Source of the DNA: Comamonas odontotermitis
Lineage (GTDB): Bacteria; Pseudomonadota; Gammaproteobacteria; Burkholderiales; Burkholderiaceae_C
DNA length: 38,817 nucleotides
NCBI RefSeq assembly: GCF_014207855.1
Contig: NZ_JACHKZ010000035.1
Span: 1-38,817, forward strand
Direction: 5' to 3'
Each line of letters begins with the position of its first letter. Position 1 is the first letter of the stretch. A model generated the notes under the pieces. It made no database searches. It worked only from the letters and a program-made list of their open reading frames with translations, and was not told where the DNA came from. Positions 32,970-38,817 of the stretch are shown in pieces. A program made the translations under genes and the position numbers.

Positions 32970-33950
32970 TCACTGCAGTTCAATCTTTGCCTGCGCTGCA
33001 ATCCGCTTCCACAGCGCAATCTCATCGGCCTGAAACCTGCGCATCTGTTCCGGGCCGCCGCTCATGGCAGTGGCGCCCAGGTGGGCGTAGAACTGCTGGG
33101 TCTCGGGCAGGCTGGCAATCTGGGTGAACCAGGTGGCCAACTTGGCGGCAATATCGGGCGGCGTCTTGCTGCTCACCATTGCACCCACCCAGGTATACGC
33201 CTCGATGCCGGGCAGGCCCGCCTCCTTGGCGGTCGGCACCTGCGGCAAGGCGGGCACGCGCGCGTCCGATGCCACAGCCAAGCCCCTGAGGCGTCCGGCC
33301 TTGATCAGCTCCTGCACCGAGGTGGCCTCGGCAAACGCATAGTCCACGGTATGGCCTGCGACGGCGGTGGCCACTTCGCCCGCGCCCTTGAAAGGCACAT
33401 GCACGGTCTGCACCTTGGCCACATCGTTGAGTAATTCGCCCATCAACTGGTAGCCCGCCGATCCAGCGCCAAAATTGACCTTGCCCGGCGCAGCCTGTGC
33501 CTTGGCCACCAGCTCGCGCAGCGTCTTCACCTCGCCATCGCCGGGCGCCACCACCACGGCGGGGGCGCGCATCAGCATGGTAAGCGGTGCAAAATCTTTT
33601 TGCGGATCGTAGGGCAGGGCTTTGAACAGCGCGGTATTGACCGCCAGAGTGGAATTGCTGCCGATGAACACCGTATAGCCATCAGCGGGCGCCGACAGCG
33701 CCTGCTTGACGGCAATGAACCCGTTGCCGCCGGGCCGGTTCTCCACCACCACGGGCTGGCCGGTCACTTCCTGCAGCTTTTTGCTGTAGTAGCGCGCCGA
33801 CGTATCGGTGCCGCTGCCCGGCCCGAAGGGCACGATAAATTTGATCGGCTTGCTGGGAAAATCCTGCGCGTGCAGCACCGGGCTGAATGCGGCCATCAGG
33901 CTGACGGCGCACAGCGCGAGCGCGCCGCGACGGGTAAAGAAGGTGTTCAA
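32970..33950 (-). CDS. Bug/TctC-family periplasmic solute receptor (orphan)
   Basis: A 326-aa periplasmic binding protein of the tripartite tricarboxylate transporter receptor family, greatly expanded in Burkholderiales. Signal peptide 1-28 (cleavage HA|QDF). Family blocks: FPSKPIKFIVPFGPGSGTD, VVENRPGGNG, YTVFIGSNSTLAVN and VPFKGAGE. No TctA or TctB membrane genes are nearby, so it is an orphan receptor; ligand unknown, probably a carboxylate or small organic acid. The start is TTG 33950 with a strong AGGAG 6 nt upstream. It follows the DUF4240 gene by 119 bp on the same strand. Confidence 0.93.
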   Translation of the reverse strand: MNTFFTRRGALALCAVSLMAAFSPVLHAQDFPSKPIKFIVPFGPGSGTDTSARYYSKKLQEVTGQPVVVENRPGGNGFIAVKQALSAPADGYTVFIGSNSTLAVNTALFKALPYDPQKDFAPLTMLMRAPAVVVAPGDGEVKTLRELVAKAQAAPGKVNFGAGSAGYQLMGELLNDVAKVQTVHVPFKGAGEVATAVAGHTVDYAFAEATSVQELIKAGRLRGLAVASDARVPALPQVPTAKEAGLPGIEAYTWVGAMVSSKTPPDIAAKLATWFTQIASLPETQQFYAHLGATAMSGGPEQMRRFQADEIALWKRIAAQAKIELQ

Positions 33951-34069
33951 AGCGGTCTCCTACTGTCGTTATAGGCTGCGCGCCTGTGCGGCGCAGTCAA
34001 AACCGACTGTAGGGAGGGCGCCTGGGCCTGTCTATGTGCGATTTGGGTGGGCGTGATATGCAGGGCGTA

Positions 34070-35026
34070 TCAAGACGGGGCTCGCGACCAGAAGACTGTG
34101 TTTTCGGGCGCGGTAGGCGTCAGCAGCATACTGCTCTCACGGTCCTCGAAAACCATGATTGCTGTGATGTGCACGCCATCATTGGCAAATAGTGTTTTGA
34201 CACGTGCTGGCCCATAGCTCTTATGAATAAGGAGATCGCCTAGCGAAACCGTGCCCAATCCGGTCACTTGAAGTGATTCTGGGCTTTGGTAGTTATCGAT
34301 GGCCTTTTGCACTGCAAGGTCTGATTCCTGCTTATCTTGGCCAAATTTTGCCCACAAGCGCGGTAGGCGCTGCTCTAAAACAAGATCGCTGTAGTCTTGC
34401 CAATCCCATTTGGATCCCAGAAGATCTGTGCGCTGGGGCGAAGGCAGAGCGTCAAACAGGTCTTTGCCAGTGAGAGCGAGATAGGCGTGGTAGGGGGCTG
34501 CGCCATAGGACTCCCACTCGGCACCTTCGCTGGGGTTTGTGGCGACGGAATCGGCCAGATCAGCCAGTGAATCGGCATCGCTCAAAGCGCTTTCGTATAC
34601 CGCTTGCCCTTGCCCAATGAGCCAGATGCGAAAGTACTCAAAGCCGCTGTCCGTGCCATGGCCACGATTGAGGAGCAGGCCCGCCGCCCACACATCGCCC
34701 TGGTCGGCCTTTTCACGAAACTGATCAAACCGAATTTGAAAATCAACCACTTCTTGTGAGGTTCGTTGTGCAAGCGTTTGACCAAGGCGTTGTGCGTGCT
34801 GTGCATCGCCGCCGGGACCTTTGGCTTGTTCAATCAATGTCCAAAATTGTTGTTCGGTCATAGAGGTTGCGCTGCGGGGTGGGGCATTCAAGATGTTGAG
34901 CAAATAAGGACCTATACAGAAGACAAGTGCCACCAAAACCAGGGGTATACCCAGCAACCACCACAGCATGATTTTGCTTTCACGCCGAAAGTGGTGGTTG
35001 ATGCCTGGGGTTTTCTTGTCTTTCAT
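34070..35026 (-). CDS. Membrane-anchored DUF4240 protein
   Basis: 318 aa. One N-terminal membrane helix (about 20-46), then a DUF4240 domain (about 56-185) with TEQQFWTLIEQAK, VDFQIRFDQFREKAD, WAAGLLLNRG, and the strongly typical GFEYFRIWLIGQG and ADSLADLAD blocks. The remaining 130 aa are not recognised. The molecular function of DUF4240 is unknown. Its ATG overlaps the stop of the LysR gene by ATGA, with AGGAG 5 nt upstream inside that gene, so the two are translationally coupled. The anchor is unusual, since DUF4240 proteins are mostly soluble (from memory). Base use here is less GC-rich than its neighbours. Confidence 0.8.
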   Translation of the reverse strand: MKDKKTPGINHHFRRESKIMLWWLLGIPLVLVALVFCIGPYLLNILNAPPRSATSMTEQQFWTLIEQAKGPGGDAQHAQRLGQTLAQRTSQEVVDFQIRFDQFREKADQGDVWAAGLLLNRGHGTDSGFEYFRIWLIGQGQAVYESALSDADSLADLADSVATNPSEGAEWESYGAAPYHAYLALTGKDLFDALPSPQRTDLLGSKWDWQDYSDLVLEQRLPRLWAKFGQDKQESDLAVQKAIDNYQSPESLQVTGLGTVSLGDLLIHKSYGPARVKTLFANDGVHITAIMVFEDRESSMLLTPTAPENTVFWSRAPS

Positions 35027-36078
35027 CCGATCTCCTGCCGATCCCCGATCGCCGCCCGCGTTGCCGCCGCCTGCAGCTGGAGCCAGGCGCAGAAGGCAGT
35101 GACCTCGGGGCGCTGCTGGCTGCGCGGGCCGATCAGCAGCCAGTAGGCGAGGGGCGAATCCATGCGGAATTCGGGCAGTACCTCGACCAGGTCGCCGCTG
35201 GCCAGCGAATCGGCGACCAGCGGCATGCGGGCGAGGGCCAGGCCCTGGCCGGTGAGGGCCGCCTGGGCGATCTGGTGGGCATAGTTGAGGAACAGCCAGC
35301 GCTTGGGCTGCAGGTTGGCGCAGCCATGCAGATCCAGCCAGCGCTCCCAGGTCAGCCAGTCCAGGTGCTGCAGGCGGTGGGCGTCGCCCGCTTCGATCAG
35401 GGTGTGGCGGGCTACATCGGCTGGCTGGGTGATGGGTGGAGAGCTTTTGAGCAGCCAGGGGCTCGCGACAACGGCCAGCTGCTCGCCAAACAGGCGTTGC
35501 GCGCCGCGCGCGGCGTGCTGAGGCAGGCTATAGCGCAGGGCCAGATCGACATCGGAGGTTTCCAGATCCAGCACGTTGTCGGTGGCATCGATGCGGATAT
35601 CGATCTCGGGGTTGTCACGCTGAAATGCTTCCATGCGCGGAATGAGCCACATCGACGCAAAGCTGGCCCAGGTGGTGATGGCCACGCTTTTGCGGCCGCT
35701 GGTCTGGCGGATCAGGCGCACGGAGGCATCGATGCGCTCCAGTGCCGGGGTGACGGCGCGCTGCAACTGCGCACCGGCGCTGGTGAGTTCCACCGCGCGG
35801 GTGTGGCGCAGGAAGAGCGCAACGCCCACCTCGTCTTCCAGCGCCTGGATTTGGCGGCTGACAGCCGATTGGGTCAGCGCCAGCTCTTCCGCTGCCGCGC
35901 GGAAGTTCAGATAACGTGCCACAGCCAGAAAGGCGCGCAGGTGTCCGACGGCAATCGGGCGGGTGCGGAGCGGCGATGTCGGCTGGGCGTCGTCGGGCAT
36001 GGTGTGTGGCAGTGTCGACACAGGGGGCACTGCAGCAGGTTCAGGAAATGCCTGTCTGGTGCAGAGGCGATCTGCCAT
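35023..36078 (-). CDS. LysR-family transcriptional regulator, GcvA-like
   Basis: 351 aa from ATG 36078, or 325 aa from ATG 36000 (MPDDAQPT); neither has a clear Shine-Dalgarno, and the usual family length of about 300 favours the shorter. Winged helix (about 45-105 of the long form) with LRAFLAVARYLNFRAAAEEL and LTQSAVSRQIQALEDEVGV; then the effector-binding domain with VAITTWASFASMWLIPRM and DLETSDVDLALRY, as in GcvA-type regulators. The ligand and targets are unknown. It is coupled to the DUF4240 gene, and lies divergent to the DUF2917 gene. Confidence 0.93.
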   Translation of the reverse strand: MADRLCTRQAFPEPAAVPPVSTLPHTMPDDAQPTSPLRTRPIAVGHLRAFLAVARYLNFRAAAEELALTQSAVSRQIQALEDEVGVALFLRHTRAVELTSAGAQLQRAVTPALERIDASVRLIRQTSGRKSVAITTWASFASMWLIPRMEAFQRDNPEIDIRIDATDNVLDLETSDVDLALRYSLPQHAARGAQRLFGEQLAVVASPWLLKSSPPITQPADVARHTLIEAGDAHRLQHLDWLTWERWLDLHGCANLQPKRWLFLNYAHQIAQAALTGQGLALARMPLVADSLASGDLVEVLPEFRMDSPLAYWLLIGPRSQQRPEVTAFCAWLQLQAAATRAAIGDRQEIG

Positions 36079-36205
36079 TTTCAGGCTTTATGTGCGCGCG
36101 GCACCTGTTGTGGGCTTGCAGCTTGCTGGCGCCAAGCCCCACTGTGGCAGGAAGTACACAGAGGCTGGCCGGGTAGCCAACAAGAGAAGCTTGAACGCTC
36201 ATCTT

Positions 36206-36235
36206 TTGATAGCTAAAGACTCGCCCCCTTTATAC
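36206..36235 (+). promoter_or_regulatory. Predicted promoter for the DUF2917 gene
   Basis: TTGATA (36206-36211), an 18-bp spacer, then TTATAC (36230-36235). The -35 lies inside CTTTTGATAGC, a sequence that resembles the dispersed GATAGC repeats. It is part of the 322-bp non-coding region (36079-36400) between the divergent LysR and DUF2917 genes. Confidence 0.5.
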
Positions 36236-36258
36236 GCAAGCTCATCAAATCATCAAAT

Positions 36259-36360
36259 ACTAGGGTAAACCATTAATGCATAACCCGCATGGATCGGCAC
36301 TCTTTAATTCATTGGACGGCCTGGTAGCTAAGGAGGAAGATACGTTCCTAGGGTTAACCC
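36259..36360. promoter_or_regulatory. Repeated CTAGGGT(T/A)AACC sites, possible operators
   Basis: CTAGGGTAAACC at 36260-36271 and CTAGGGTTAACCC at 36348-36360; the second contains a perfect GGGTTAACCC palindrome (36351-36360). They are about 88 bp apart between the predicted start site and the DUF2917 ATG. AAGGAGG at 36330-36336 has no nearby ATG. Binding protein unknown; LysR is a candidate by position only. Confidence 0.4.
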
Positions 36361-36400
36361 GATGTTCTATCCGGGGCACCCACAGCAAGGAATTCATACC

Positions 36401-36829
36401 ATGGCAATGTCTGCATCTCATGTTCTGTCCGCTGGCACTATTGCGGGTGCTGGCGCTCTGCGCTCCTCCGGCCGTGCTGCATCGGCAGCGGCAGAGATGC
36501 GCACTCTGGCCGTTGGTCAGGCCAACAGTTTTGTTCCGCAACGCGATGCAGTGCTGCGCGTCTCGCAAGGTGCTGCGTGGGTGACCCTCGGCCTGGGTCT
36601 GAGCAACGAAGCGGGCCAAAAGGCAGGTGACGTGGTTCTGCAAGCGGGCCAGACTCTGCAACTCAAGGCAGGCCAATCGGTGGTGCTCGAAGGCAAGGGC
36701 CGCGAGCCGCTGGTCTACCACTTCCCCAAGATCCAAGGCGGCCAGCCCAATCTGGACGAGCAGCCTGCCAAGTGGTTCTCCCGCTTTCAGTGGGGCAAGA
36801 CCGACGGCAGCATGCTCTACAACATCTGA
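36401..36829 (+). CDS. DUF2917-domain protein
   Basis: 142 aa, cytosolic, no signal peptide apparent. A beta-rich DUF2917 domain (about 33-110) with QGAAWVTLGLG, GDVVLQAGQTLQLKAGQSVVLE and EPLVYHFPK, a family found almost only in beta-proteobacteria, of unknown function. ATG 36401 (MAMSASHVL) with AAGGA about 9 nt upstream is preferred over an in-frame ATG at 36362. A good terminator follows at 36869. The N-terminal Ala/Ser/Gly region may be flexible. Confidence 0.8.
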   Translation: MAMSASHVLSAGTIAGAGALRSSGRAASAAAEMRTLAVGQANSFVPQRDAVLRVSQGAAWVTLGLGLSNEAGQKAGDVVLQAGQTLQLKAGQSVVLEGKGREPLVYHFPKIQGGQPNLDEQPAKWFSRFQWGKTDGSMLYNI

Positions 36830-36868
36830 GTTGATGCATATCAATTACGCCGCGGCGGCGTAGTCCCC

Positions 36869-36899
36869 AACAGCCTGCCTTGTGCAGGCTGTTTTGTTT
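36869..36899 (+). terminator. Rho-independent terminator after the DUF2917 gene
   Basis: AACAGCCTGC (36869-36878) with GCAGGCTGTT (36884-36893), 5-nt loop, followed by TTGTTT. Confidence 0.88.
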
Positions 36900-37018
36900 C
36901 AGGGTGTCGCATCGGGTGCCCGCCTGCACGGCATGGGGTGCGGGCGCGCGATAATTGCGCAGTTTTGTCCTTCTGACCCCATTGGGCAGCGTCCTCTGGC
37001 TGTCCCCCATTCATTTCC

Positions 37019-38449
37019 ATGACTGCTCCACTCGACATCATCATCATGGCCGCGGGCAAAGGCACGCGCATGAAAAGCCGCCATCCCAAGGTTTTGCAAA
37101 AGCTGGCGGGGCGCGCCTTGCTGCAGCATGTGCTGCACACGGCAGGCCAGTTGCAGGCACGCTCTGCGGTGGTGATCACCGGGCACGGTGCTGCAGAAGT
37201 AGAAGCTGCCACCACAAAAGGAGCGGGCGCCGGGGCTGGTTTTGATCTGAGGTTTGTGCGGCAGGAGCCGCAACTGGGTACCGGCCACGCCGTGCAACAG
37301 GCTGTGCCAGCTTTGGCGGGCGATGGCATGGCGGTGATATTGTCGGGCGATGTGCCGCTGACGCAAGCCGATACCCTGCAAGACCTGCTGCGCGCCGCTG
37401 GCAGTGACAAGATGGCGCTGCTCACGGTTGCCATGCCTGACCCGACCGGCTATGGCCGTATCGTGCGCAACGATGCAGGCACTGTGCAGCGGATCGTCGA
37501 ACAAAAAGACGCCAACGATACCGAGCGGGCCATCACGGAGATCTACAGCGGCATCATGGCCGTGCCAGTCAAACACCTGACCCCATGGTTGGCGAAGCTG
37601 AGCAACAACAATGCACAGGGCGAGTACTACCTGACCGATATCGTCGCCATGGCGGTGACAGACGGCGTGCCGGTGGTAGGCCACCGCATCAGCGATGTGC
37701 TGCAGGTGGCGGGGGTCAACAGCCCCTTGCAACTGGCCGAACTGGAGCGTGCCCACCAATTGCGAGCCGCCCGCGCGCTGATGGAGCAGGGCGTACGCCT
37801 GGCCGATCCGGCGCGCTTTGATCTGCGTGACGACGCACGGGGCATGCCCGCGCAATTGGTCTGCGGGCAGGATGTGGACATTGATGTGGGCTGCATCTTT
37901 ACCGGCAAAGTGTCCATTGGAGACGGGGCACAGATCGGTGCCCACTGCCACATCAGTAATGCCAGCATTGCTGCAGGAGCGGTGATCCATCCCTTTACCC
38001 ATATCGACGGCGAGAAGCTGGGGGCCAGTGTGGGCGAAGGCGCATTGATCGGGCCATTCGCACGTCTGCGCCCTGGCGCGCAGTTGGGCCGCGAAGTACA
38101 TATCGGCAACTTCGTCGAGGTGAAAAACTCCACGCTGGCCGACGGCGCCAAGGCCAACCACCTGGCCTATCTGGGCGATGCAACGGTGGGCGAGCGGGTC
38201 AATTACGGCGCAGGCAGCATCACTGCCAATTACGATGGCGCCAACAAACACCGCACGGTGATCGAGGCGGATGTGCACATTGGCAGCAATTGCGTACTGG
38301 TGGCGCCCGTCACCATCGGCGCGGGGGGGACGGTGGGTGGCGGCTCCACCATCACCAAGAATACGCTGCCCGGCGCCTTGAGCGTGGCGCGGGGCAAGCA
38401 GGTGAGCATTGCCAACTGGGCGCGGCCTGCCAAGAAAACAAGCAGTTAA
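37019..38449 (+). CDS. glmU: Bifunctional GlmU: acetyltransferase and uridylyltransferase
   Basis: Cytosolic enzyme that acetylates glucosamine-1-phosphate and couples it to UTP to give UDP-GlcNAc, precursor of peptidoglycan and lipopolysaccharide. 476 aa (E. coli 456). N-terminal uridylyltransferase (1 to about 230): IIMAAGKGTRMKSRHPKVLQ, GTGHAVQQA, VILSGDVPLT. C-terminal left-handed beta-helix (about 250-450) with hexapeptide repeats and the acetyltransferase motifs IGPFARLRPGAQLG, GNFVEVKNS and YLGDATVGERVNYGAGSITANYDG. No Shine-Dalgarno precedes ATG 37019. A short linker expansion near 68-75 is the main length difference. Confidence 0.98.
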   Translation: MTAPLDIIIMAAGKGTRMKSRHPKVLQKLAGRALLQHVLHTAGQLQARSAVVITGHGAAEVEAATTKGAGAGAGFDLRFVRQEPQLGTGHAVQQAVPALAGDGMAVILSGDVPLTQADTLQDLLRAAGSDKMALLTVAMPDPTGYGRIVRNDAGTVQRIVEQKDANDTERAITEIYSGIMAVPVKHLTPWLAKLSNNNAQGEYYLTDIVAMAVTDGVPVVGHRISDVLQVAGVNSPLQLAELERAHQLRAARALMEQGVRLADPARFDLRDDARGMPAQLVCGQDVDIDVGCIFTGKVSIGDGAQIGAHCHISNASIAAGAVIHPFTHIDGEKLGASVGEGALIGPFARLRPGAQLGREVHIGNFVEVKNSTLADGAKANHLAYLGDATVGERVNYGAGSITANYDGANKHRTVIEADVHIGSNCVLVAPVTIGAGGTVGGGSTITKNTLPGALSVARGKQVSIANWARPAKKTSS

Positions 38450-38541
38450 GCCTATGGCGCGATGCGTCCCAGCCAAGCTGGGTGATAGACCGCAAGCAGG
38501 TAAGAGCCACTAACACAACCCTTGATACGTCGTTGTTTGGT
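38450..38541. other. Start of the non-coding region after glmU
   Basis: Nothing clearly coding between the glmU stop (38449) and the minus-strand stop at 38742. The hairpin CCCAGC-CAA-GCTGGG (38468-38482) is a possible weak terminator without U-tract. The next part is filled with tandem repeats. Confidence 0.5.
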
Positions 38542-38597
38542 CGGGGGCGCCTAGCCGGGGGCGCCCAGCCGGGGGCGCCTAGCCGGGGGCGCCCAGC
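38542..38597. repeat. Four tandem 14-bp GC-rich repeats (minisatellite)
   Basis: Unit CGGGGGCGCCTAGC / CGGGGGCGCCCAGC repeated four times without gaps (38542, 38556, 38570, 38584); the T/C at position 11 alternates, so it is also two copies of a 28-bp unit. Each unit holds a GGCGCC palindrome. No spacers, so not CRISPR. Confidence 0.9.
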
Positions 38598-38640
38598 CTC
38601 TTCGTACGTCTGAAGTCTGAACTGCCTGCGGCTTCGCCTG

Positions 38641-38690
38641 GCGCGGCCCGGCCTAGCGCGGCCCGGCCTGGCGCGACGCGACGCGACGCC
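38641..38690. repeat. Second tandem repeat block: 15-bp and 5-bp units
   Basis: GCGCGGCCCGGCCTA at 38641 and GCGCGGCCCGGCCTG at 38656 are consecutive 15-bp copies, followed by GCGCGACGCGACGCGACGCC, which has three GCGAC units. Both blocks end copies in a CCTA/CCTG or CCTA/CCCA pattern, suggesting related expansion. Confidence 0.8.
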
Positions 38691-38741
38691 TCGACCGCAA
38701 ATCTAAGATTTACTGCGTTGTATTAGGTTCTATGTTTTGCG

Positions 38742-38817
38742 TCAAGCGACTTTCGGCAATAGTTGCTCCGGATTAAAGGCGGTCTGGCCTCTCCAAATTG
38801 CAAATGCCACTCGTAAA
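38742..38817 (-). CDS. 3' end of a minus-strand gene, possibly a transposase (partial)
   Basis: From the window edge a minus-strand frame runs 24 codons to TGA (38742-38744): RVAFAIWRGQ followed by TAFNPEQLLPKVA. The pattern of a hydrophobic stretch, then W-x-x-G-x-x-F-x-P near the end resembles the C-terminus of IS110/IS1111-type transposases (from memory). It is less GC-rich than the neighbourhood and sits next to the repeat cluster, which would fit an insertion-sequence boundary. The rest of the gene is outside the window. Confidence 0.35.
   Translation of the reverse strand, partial: LRVAFAIWRGQTAFNPEQLLPKVA

Noticed and set aside
36330..36336. Small gene behind the AAGGAGG at 36330
   Set aside because: No ATG, GTG or TTG at a useful distance opens a frame; the next ATG (36362) is in frame with the DUF2917 gene but lacks spacing to this site.
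38542..38690. CRISPR array
   Set aside because: The repeats are short, adjacent and without spacers, and no cas genes are nearby.
1..38817. tRNA or rRNA genes
   Set aside because: No cloverleaf with conserved T-loop GTTCRANYC next to an acceptor stem, and no rRNA core sequence, was found by eye in the gaps.

Overview
The window reads as chromosomal DNA of a betaproteobacterium of the order Burkholderiales, most likely a Comamonadaceae member (Comamonas-like; genus is inference). The grounds are high GC and codon use, an SAH riboswitch in front of ahcY followed by tlyA-metF, the rplM-rpsI-erpA order, an orphan Bug-type solute receptor, a DUF2917 protein, and GC-rich or 'GATAGC'-type intergenic repeats of a kind I associate with this family. 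No rRNA, tRNA, CRISPR array or complete prophage was seen.

Left region (1-8754) is almost entirely minus strand. Transcription runs from an OafA-type acyltransferase (8754-7744, own terminator), through prfC (release factor 3), into a cell-surface or glycolipid cluster: an AT-rich 704-aa polytopic membrane protein that looks transferred, a family 2 glycosyltransferase broken by a one-base frameshift, a GtrA-type flippase coupled to it by an ATGA overlap, a second acyltransferase paralogous to the first, and a HAD-IIB phosphatase. Together they suggest modification of a surface polysaccharide or lipid carrier.

The centre-left (8832-17338) is a complete high-affinity K+ uptake system with its sensor kinase and response regulator. 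The gene order is unusual: kdpF, an extra 30-codon membrane peptide, kdpA, kdpC, kdpB, kdpD, kdpE. The kdpA-kdpC junction carries a degenerate GC-rich repeat. A relic of a MerR-type regulator follows kdpE.

The centre (17527-24511) holds the activated methyl cycle and translation genes: promoter, SAH riboswitch and ahcY, then tlyA (rRNA methyltransferase with an unusual acidic insertion), metF, an rlpA-like lipoprotein, convergent rlmJ, and rplM-rpsI with a structured leader. Then come erpA, an MdtD-like DHA2 drug exporter, convergent anmK and an M23 peptidase (both murein metabolism), divergent tyrS with a terminator-like hairpin in its leader, a secreted alpha/beta hydrolase, and a CMD/AhpD-like protein.

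The right region (32970-38817) holds an orphan Bug receptor, a LysR regulator translationally coupled to a membrane-anchored DUF4240 protein, a DUF2917 protein behind a regulatory region with repeated CTAGGGT motifs, glmU, then a non-coding stretch of GC-rich tandem repeats and the 3' end of a minus-strand gene, possibly a transposase.

Most genes belong to known families. The least explained items are the 30-aa peptide and gene order in the kdp operon, the LysR/DUF4240 coupled pair, the TlyA insertion, the tyrS and rplM leaders, and the repeat cluster at the right edge.
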